Below, piece by piece: positions 23,286-28,003 of a stretch of DNA of 28,003 nucleotides. The notes beneath the pieces are model-generated. The model was not told the DNA's origin. It saw only the letters and a program-made list of their open reading frames with translations, and searched no databases. A program made the position numbers and the translations under genes. Within the stretch, counting starts at the first letter, position 1. The number at the start of each line of letters is the position of its first letter. This DNA is from an uncultured Syntrophobacteraceae bacterium (GTDB lineage: Bacteria > Desulfobacterota > Syntrophobacteria > Syntrophobacterales > Syntrophobacteraceae): the NCBI GenBank assembly GCA_937889795.1, contig CALBZH010000346.1, positions 1 through 28,003 of the forward strand, read 5' to 3'.

Positions 23286-25223
23286 ATGGAGAAGATGATG
23301 ACGAACGTGATCTATGGGGTCAGTCTCATGACTGAGTTTGATGTCTACCTCTTCAAGCAGGGCAACCATTTTCACCTGCATGAGAAGCTTGGGTCGCACC
23401 TGATGGCGGTGGATGGTGTCGAAGGGACGCTCTTCGCTCTCTGGGCGCCCAACGCTAGGGAGGTTTCCGTTGTTGGCGATTTCAACGGATGGATACCGGG
23501 GACGCACTATCTGGGAGCCCGAGGGGACGATTCCGGCATATGGGAAGGCTTCATTCCCGGCGTCGGGCGGGGGAGTCTTTACAAGTACCACATCGTGTCC
23601 AAGGAAAACGAATACAAGGTGGACAAGGGAGATCCGTTTGCGTTCAACTGGGAAATTTCTCCGAAGACGGCCTCCGTGGTGTGGGACCTGGAGTATCACT
23701 GGAACGACTCGGATTGGCTTCGAGACCGGCACAAAGTGAATTCCCTCGGTGCTCCCTTCTCCATTTATGAAGTTCACCTGGGATCGTGGCGCCGCGTGCC
23801 GGAAGAGAACAAGAGGCCACTCACCTACCGAGAGCTGGCCCAATCCCTCCCCGGATACGTCAGGGACATGGGTTATACGCATGTGGAGCTTCTTCCGGTC
23901 ATGGAGCATCCCTTTTATGGGTCGTGGGGATACCAGACCCTCGGGTATTTCGCTCCCACCAGCCGTTACGGGACGCCCCAGGATTTCATGGCCCTGGTCG
24001 ACGCACTCCATCAGCAGGGCATCGGGGTGATCCTCGACTGGGTGCCCTCGCATTTTCCCAATGACGAGCACGGTCTCGTCTATTTTGACGGGACACACCT
24101 GTTCGAGCATGAAGACCCGCGGAAGGGGTATCACCCGGAATGGAACAGCTGCATCTTCAATCACGGTCGTTACGAGGTCCAATCCTTCCTGATCAGCAGT
24201 GCACTCTTCTGGCTGGAGCAATTCCATGCAGATGGACTGAGAGTCGACGCAGTGGCCTCCATGCTCTACCTGGACTATGCGAGAGAGGAGGGGGAGTGGA
24301 TCCCCAACCCTTACGGCGGAAAGGAAAATATCGACGCCATCCATTTTCTCCGGCGCATGAACGAAGCCCTCTATGAAAAACAGCCGAGCGTGCAAATCAT
24401 TGCGGAGGAATCCACGGCCTGGCCCATGGTCACACGTCCCACCCACGTCGGTGGACTGGGGTTCGGCATGAAGTGGAACATGGGGTGGATGCACGATACG
24501 CTGGATTATTTCTCCAAAGATCCCATCCATCGGAAATACCACCACAATCAGTTGACGTTCAGCATCTGGTACGCTTTTTCCGAAAACTTCGTCCTGGCTT
24601 TGTCCCATGATGAGGTGGTCCATGGCAAGGGCTCCCTCATCCGAAAGATGGCCGGCGACGACTGGCAAAAGTTCGCGAACCTCCGACTGCTCTTCGGCTA
24701 CATGATCACGCATCCCGGCAAGAAGCTTTCCTTCATGGGGTCGGAGCTGGCGCAATGGTCGGAGTGGTACCACGAGGAGAGCCTTGAGTGGCATTTGTTG
24801 GAGATGCCGTTTCACCAAGGGGTACAGAGGTGGGTAAGGGAGCTGAACCATTTGTATCGCAGCGAGCCTGCCCTCTATGAGCTTGATTTTTCGGGAGAAG
24901 GATTCAGCTGGATCGATTGCGGCAATTGGGAAGAAAGCGTGGTCAGCTATATCCGGAAGGCTCGCTCCAACAGCGACGTGATCCTTGCCGTATGCAACCT
25001 GACACCCGTTCCGAGGCACAATTACCGGGTGGGAGTCCCCAGCGGGGGGTTCTGGAAGGAGCTCATGAACAGCGACGCCAAGGAGTACGGGGGAAGTGGC
25101 CAGGGGAACTTCGGAGGGGCCGAGGCCGATTCGATCCGTTTCCATGGGCGTGACCATTCTCTGGCGCTGACGCTGCCTCCGTTGGGCGTGGTCGTCTTGA
25201 AAAAGGACGCGGATGGGAAGTGA
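23286..25223 (+). CDS. glgB: 1,4-alpha-glucan branching enzyme
   Basis: A 645-aa GH13 enzyme that cuts an alpha-1,4-glucan chain and re-attaches it by an alpha-1,6 bond during glycogen synthesis. A CBM48-like N-terminal domain covers about 40-125 (FALWAPNAREVSVVGDFNGW). The barrel has YEVHLGSW, the nucleophile D321 in DGLRVDAVASM, acid/base E374 in IIAEEST and D442 in LSHDEVVHGKGS; their spacings (53 and 68 residues) equal those of the E. coli triad 405/458/526. It lacks the extra N1 domain of the 728-aa E. coli enzyme, as in many other bacteria. GGGGAGG at 23271-23277 fits ATG 23286; GTG 23277 overlaps that site. No other glycogen gene is adjacent. Confidence 0.96.
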   Translation: MEKMMTNVIYGVSLMTEFDVYLFKQGNHFHLHEKLGSHLMAVDGVEGTLFALWAPNAREVSVVGDFNGWIPGTHYLGARGDDSGIWEGFIPGVGRGSLYKYHIVSKENEYKVDKGDPFAFNWEISPKTASVVWDLEYHWNDSDWLRDRHKVNSLGAPFSIYEVHLGSWRRVPEENKRPLTYRELAQSLPGYVRDMGYTHVELLPVMEHPFYGSWGYQTLGYFAPTSRYGTPQDFMALVDALHQQGIGVILDWVPSHFPNDEHGLVYFDGTHLFEHEDPRKGYHPEWNSCIFNHGRYEVQSFLISSALFWLEQFHADGLRVDAVASMLYLDYAREEGEWIPNPYGGKENIDAIHFLRRMNEALYEKQPSVQIIAEESTAWPMVTRPTHVGGLGFGMKWNMGWMHDTLDYFSKDPIHRKYHHNQLTFSIWYAFSENFVLALSHDEVVHGKGSLIRKMAGDDWQKFANLRLLFGYMITHPGKKLSFMGSELAQWSEWYHEESLEWHLLEMPFHQGVQRWVRELNHLYRSEPALYELDFSGEGFSWIDCGNWEESVVSYIRKARSNSDVILAVCNLTPVPRHNYRVGVPSGGFWKELMNSDAKEYGGSGQGNFGGAEADSIRFHGRDHSLALTLPPLGVVVLKKDADGK

Positions 25224-25275
25224 GGACCTCGGCCATACTGCAATTGAACAAGCATCGCGTTTGGAGAAATCGCCA

Positions 25276-26460
25276 ATGAAGCCCTTGCCTCTGACTCCAA
25301 TCCACGGGTGGCTGGTTGAAACAAGACGCGCACTGCACCGGATTCCCGAGCTTGGGTACAGGGAGCTCAAGACAGCCGCTTTCATTGCCGAGCAACTGAG
25401 GGCGCTCGGAGTGGAATGTCGAAGCGGGGTTGGCGGAACCGGGATCGTTGCCCGCATCAAAGGGCGGCGGCCGGGTCCGACCCTTGCCCTCCGAGCGGAT
25501 ATGGATGCGCTTCCCCTGCAGGAGCAAAACCAGGTCGACTACCGATCGGAGCATCCGGGTGTCATGCATGCGTGCGGTCATGACGGGCATGTGACGATGC
25601 TGCTCGGAGTCATTCGGACCCTGGTGGACCAAGCATGGCATCGGGACGGTGCTGGCTCAAGGGTCTTCGTCTTTCAGCCGGCCGAGGAAGGGGGGGCCGG
25701 GGCTCGAGCAATTCTGGATTCCGATGTGGAGGAGCTCAAGGACGTCTCGGCGTACTTTGCGGTGCACTTGCATCCCGAGCTTCCCGCAGGCCAGGTCGGG
25801 CTTTCCTTGCGCGTCAGCAACGCGGCGTCCGATGCAATCAAGATTCGGCTGACCGGGAAGGGCGGACACGGGGCGCAGCCGCATCTGTGCGTGGACCCCA
25901 TCGTGGCCGGAGCCCATTTGGTCACGGCACTCCAGAGCATCGTCAGTCGAAACGTCCATCCCCTGGACAGTGTTGTGCTCACCATCGGCCGCTTTCGGGC
26001 CGGGACGGCTTCCAACATCATTCCGCAGGAAGCGGTGCTGCAGGGGACCCTGAGAACGCTTGACGAAGGGGTTCGCAGCAGGGTGCTGGCGCGTTTGGAG
26101 AGCATTGCGCGCGGCGTGGAAGCCAGCCACGGTGCTCGAGTCAAACTGACCGTGACCCCCGGTTATCCGCTTCTGGTGAACGATGAACATGCGGCCCGGT
26201 TTGCGATGGAACGGGCCCGGGGTCTGCTCGGACCGGAGTGCGTTCACGAAGAGCGGCCTCGCATGGGCTCGGAGGATTTTGCCTACTTTCTCCAGCGGGC
26301 GCCCGGGGCATTGATCCGGCTCGGGTGTCATGATCCGAGCCTTGGGTTTCGGTACGGCCTTCATTCACCCTGTTTCGACATGGACGAGCGCGCTTTGGAT
26401 GTGGGAGTGCTGTTGTTCCTGGATCTCTTGGATCACTACGGGTCTGGGACCGATAGCTGA
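25276..26460 (+). CDS. M20-family amidohydrolase/peptidase
   Basis: A 394-aa di-metal hydrolase of the hippurate/N-acyl-amino-acid amidohydrolase type. Marks in order: RRALHRIPELGYRE at 17-30, LRADMDALPLQE at 72-83, metal ligands C100 and H102 in HACGHDGH, catalytic and metal Glu 137/138 in QPAEEGG, VHLHPELPAG, the dimerisation domain GKGGHGAQPH, and MGSEDFAYF near the end. It removes acyl groups from amino acids or small peptides in the cytoplasm. ATG 25276 matches the family's usual start; ATG 25213 (AAGGA upstream, overlapping glgB by 11 bases) would add 21 poorly conserved residues and cannot be excluded. It follows glgB closely, so co-transcription is likely. Confidence 0.92.
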   Translation: MKPLPLTPIHGWLVETRRALHRIPELGYRELKTAAFIAEQLRALGVECRSGVGGTGIVARIKGRRPGPTLALRADMDALPLQEQNQVDYRSEHPGVMHACGHDGHVTMLLGVIRTLVDQAWHRDGAGSRVFVFQPAEEGGAGARAILDSDVEELKDVSAYFAVHLHPELPAGQVGLSLRVSNAASDAIKIRLTGKGGHGAQPHLCVDPIVAGAHLVTALQSIVSRNVHPLDSVVLTIGRFRAGTASNIIPQEAVLQGTLRTLDEGVRSRVLARLESIARGVEASHGARVKLTVTPGYPLLVNDEHAARFAMERARGLLGPECVHEERPRMGSEDFAYFLQRAPGALIRLGCHDPSLGFRYGLHSPCFDMDERALDVGVLLFLDLLDHYGSGTDS

Positions 26461-26946
26461 TCAATCCTGGAGCCGAGGCGGACCCGTTTCGCGGAGATCG
26501 AATCGCCGTCCACGGATCACCAGGTAGAAGTGGCCCGAGTCATGGTCCTGGGCAAGGTACTTGGCCAATTCGTAGTAAGCTGATTTTCCGAATCGGGCAG
26601 GCAATTGGCGGGATGTTGCATGGGTGTAGAGGGCAGCCCCTTCTCGGCCGACCGTGAGTGCTTCCGCATTGAGCTGCTCCCGTCTTCCGTCCTCCAATTC
26701 GATCTCCACGCCGAGAAGCGCGCCGTCCTGGGTTACCTCAACGTGTACGTACCGAATCCAGATGGGGACATCCGCAACTCGCACCGGATGGACTTCGCCT
26801 TCACACCGAACGAAGAAGGCGCCGTGGCGGACAAATAGGGAGCGGCTCAAAATCCGGAACAGCTCGGGGTCTGAAACGAGGTTCCCTTCGCAGAACCAGC
26901 GGCCAAACTCATCGATATGGTAATCATAGAGATGCTGCTGGCTCAT
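26461..26946 (-). CDS. DUF1285-like protein
   Basis: A 161-aa soluble protein. The segment IDEFGRWFCEGNLVSDPELFRILSRSL followed by GAFFVRCEGEVHPVRVADVPIWI resembles DUF1285, in which a conserved WxxEG-type motif precedes two beta sheets, but the match is by eye. The rest (VTQDGALLGVEIELEDGR) is beta-rich. Its stop codon abuts the stop of the M20 gene with no base between, on opposite strands. It lies 22 bases after the SH3/anchor gene and is probably co-transcribed with it. Function unknown. Confidence 0.7.
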   Translation of the reverse strand: MSQQHLYDYHIDEFGRWFCEGNLVSDPELFRILSRSLFVRHGAFFVRCEGEVHPVRVADVPIWIRYVHVEVTQDGALLGVEIELEDGRREQLNAEALTVGREGAALYTHATSRQLPARFGKSAYYELAKYLAQDHDSGHFYLVIRGRRFDLRETGPPRLQD

Positions 26947-26968
26947 GGCCGGAATGCTTCAGGCGGTG

Positions 26969-27640
26969 TTAACGGTATTGGGGTTTGCGTCTGCGCTGCA
27001 AGCGCCCGGTGACGAGACCAATGGCCCAGCCTCCGGCCAGCACCGCGGCACCCGCCATGAACCATGTGATGTTTTGGGAGAGCTTCAGGTTCTCGTTCTC
27101 TTGGAGGAGGGCCTGGTTGGTGGCCTGGACCGATGACAGAGCTGCCTTGGTCTGATCAAATTCCTCTTTGAATTTCATGTAATTGGCAGAGCCGCTTTTC
27201 AGGGCCTCATAGCTGGCCTCCACCTTGGCGATCTTGTCCGATAGGTCCTTTTCGCGCTTGGCGAAGTCTGCCTTTTCTTTTTCCATCGCCTTGATGGCTT
27301 CCTTCAATGACGCGTTCTCCAATTCAATCCCCTTCGACTGCACCTCTTCCGGGGACTGTGCGGTGAGAAACCTGGAAAGAACCCAGCCCACACGCGAGTC
27401 CTCGGGACCATCGAACAGCCGCACCTTGCTCCAATCATTGCGTGTGGTGAGCACTTCCAACCCCGTGCCGGGCGGCAACATTCTCATGACCCTGTTCTGG
27501 GTGCCGGGACCACTGCGAAAAGCGATTTCGTGGGCTTCAGTCACATAGGACTTGGCCGCCCAGCTAGGGGTCGAGCCGAAAAAAAGAGCTCCAAGCAACA
27601 ATACTGTGCCAATAATGACGTACGGATTGTAGCGTCTCAT
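26969..27640 (-). CDS. SH3-domain, coiled-coil, membrane-anchored protein (TIGR04211/YgiM-like)
   Basis: A 223-aa envelope protein. Residues 1-28 are a signal peptide (YVIIGTVLLLGALFFGSTPSWA). A bacterial SH3-like domain follows at about 30-95 (FRSGPGTQNRVMRMLPPGTGLEVL, WSKVRL, GWVLSRFL). A long coiled coil spans about 98-188, then one membrane helix (about 192-213) and a basic tail RLQRRRKPQYR inside. This order is that of the YgiM/TIGR04211 family. SH3_3 domains usually bind cell-wall peptides, so a role at the cell wall is inferred. GAGGAAAC lies just upstream of ATG 27640. It is the first gene of a two-gene unit with the DUF1285-like gene. Confidence 0.87.
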   Translation of the reverse strand: MRRYNPYVIIGTVLLLGALFFGSTPSWAAKSYVTEAHEIAFRSGPGTQNRVMRMLPPGTGLEVLTTRNDWSKVRLFDGPEDSRVGWVLSRFLTAQSPEEVQSKGIELENASLKEAIKAMEKEKADFAKREKDLSDKIAKVEASYEALKSGSANYMKFKEEFDQTKAALSSVQATNQALLQENENLKLSQNITWFMAGAAVLAGGWAIGLVTGRLQRRRKPQYR

Positions 27641-27870
27641 GCCGTTTCCTCTTTGAGCTCAGGGTATCTGAGCCGTGGCAATGAGAGGATCAACGCTGCC
27701 CGCTCTCGCACTGTCCATGGAGCCGGCTTGCTTCAACCGCTTCTCGCAATGACCGGCGCCTCGAGCTGGAGGAGGCCCTGTATTTTTCCCCTCGAAACTG
27801 CTAAAGAGTGCCTGAAAATATGGGGGGCGATGTCCGTTTTGCCGGCTCTCCACCCCGCTTGCCACACAAC
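27641..27870. other. Gene-free stretch near the right edge
   Basis: No convincing gene, RNA or terminator was seen here. The part next to 27640 should hold the minus-strand promoter of the SH3/anchor gene. Short frames in it lack ribosome binding sites and family likeness. Together with the possible partial gene to the right it spans the last 363 bases of the window. Confidence 0.4.
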
Positions 27871-28003
27871 ATGGCAACGCACTGCGTCACCCGGTGCGCG
27901 AGTGGCGGCATTATAGATGCACTCGTTAGGGCAGGCAAGGAAAACCGGGCTCTTGCTGAAGCCGAGCGGATGAGGCTGGAATCACACGTCGGCTTTCTGG
28001 AAT
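27871..28003 (+). CDS. Possible partial gene running off the right edge
   Basis: From ATG 27871 a frame stays open to the last base (44 codons). Its latter part (IIDALVRAGKENRALAEAER, then MRLESHVGFLE) has the look of a real, charged helix, perhaps coiled coil. No good ribosome binding site precedes the ATG, so the true start may be downstream. No family can be named from so short a piece. Confidence 0.3.
   Translation, partial: MATHCVTRCASGGIIDALVRAGKENRALAEAERMRLESHVGFLE

Noticed and set aside
23262..25460. Very long open frame antisense to glgB (732 aa)
   Set aside because: glgB has an intact catalytic triad with correct spacing on the plus strand; the antisense product has no recognisable domain and arises from codon bias.

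Overview
The window looks like one end of a metagenome or draft-genome contig from an anaerobic Desulfobacterota (former Deltaproteobacteria) bacterium, probably close to the Syntrophobacter group. This is inferred from gene content: an iron-sulfur flavoprotein, a stand-alone SufC-SufB pair of the anaerobe type, CbiK cobaltochelatase, a propionyl/methylmalonyl-CoA type carboxyltransferase and a TIGR04211-like SH3/anchor protein. Base composition is GC-rich and fairly even throughout. No rRNA, tRNA, CRISPR array, insertion sequence or phage gene was found. Bases 1-53 are not biological: they are an Illumina index adapter left on the contig end.

Layout. (1) 97-672 encodes an iron-sulfur flavoprotein. 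(2) 761-5474 is a tight plus-strand cluster: a DUF4126 membrane protein with a PH-like C-terminal region, two paralogous dynamin-like GTPases of about 580 aa each, and a 69-aa PLDc_N-type membrane peptide. This is the best candidate here for an undescribed system. (3) 5571-7472 is a PpiD/SurA-type periplasmic foldase. (4) 14256 down to 7512 is a long minus-strand run: sufC, sufB, a small exported protein, coaE, a hybrid sensor kinase, an rlmN-like radical SAM gene and a yajD-like HNH gene, with several overlaps or short gaps. (5) 16045 down to 14423 is a peptide-type ABC solute-binding protein without permeases, followed upstream by a 77-aa unknown gene that has its own strong ribosome binding site and terminator. 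(6) 16885-17893 holds a small gene plus cbiK, facing a QueG-like iron-sulfur protein whose reading frame runs antisense into cbiK. (7) 18746-20357 holds a small membrane protein and an LPG-synthase/flippase-like membrane protein. (8) 20585-22138 is the acyl-CoA carboxyltransferase with a clear sigma70 promoter. (9) 22378-23082 is a DUF599 membrane protein; divergently, 23286-26460 carries glgB and an M20 amidohydrolase. (10) 27640 down to 26461 holds an SH3/coiled-coil anchor protein and a DUF1285-like protein. A possible partial gene leaves the right edge.

Most genes are housekeeping or core anaerobe functions. The unusual parts are the paired GTPase cluster with its membrane partners, the minimal SufCB module with an insertion in SufC, the truncated QueG-like gene overlapping cbiK, and a possible metal-ligand substitution in CbiK. 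Start sites were chosen by ribosome binding sites and family length; all domain names rest on recognition of motifs, not on database searches.
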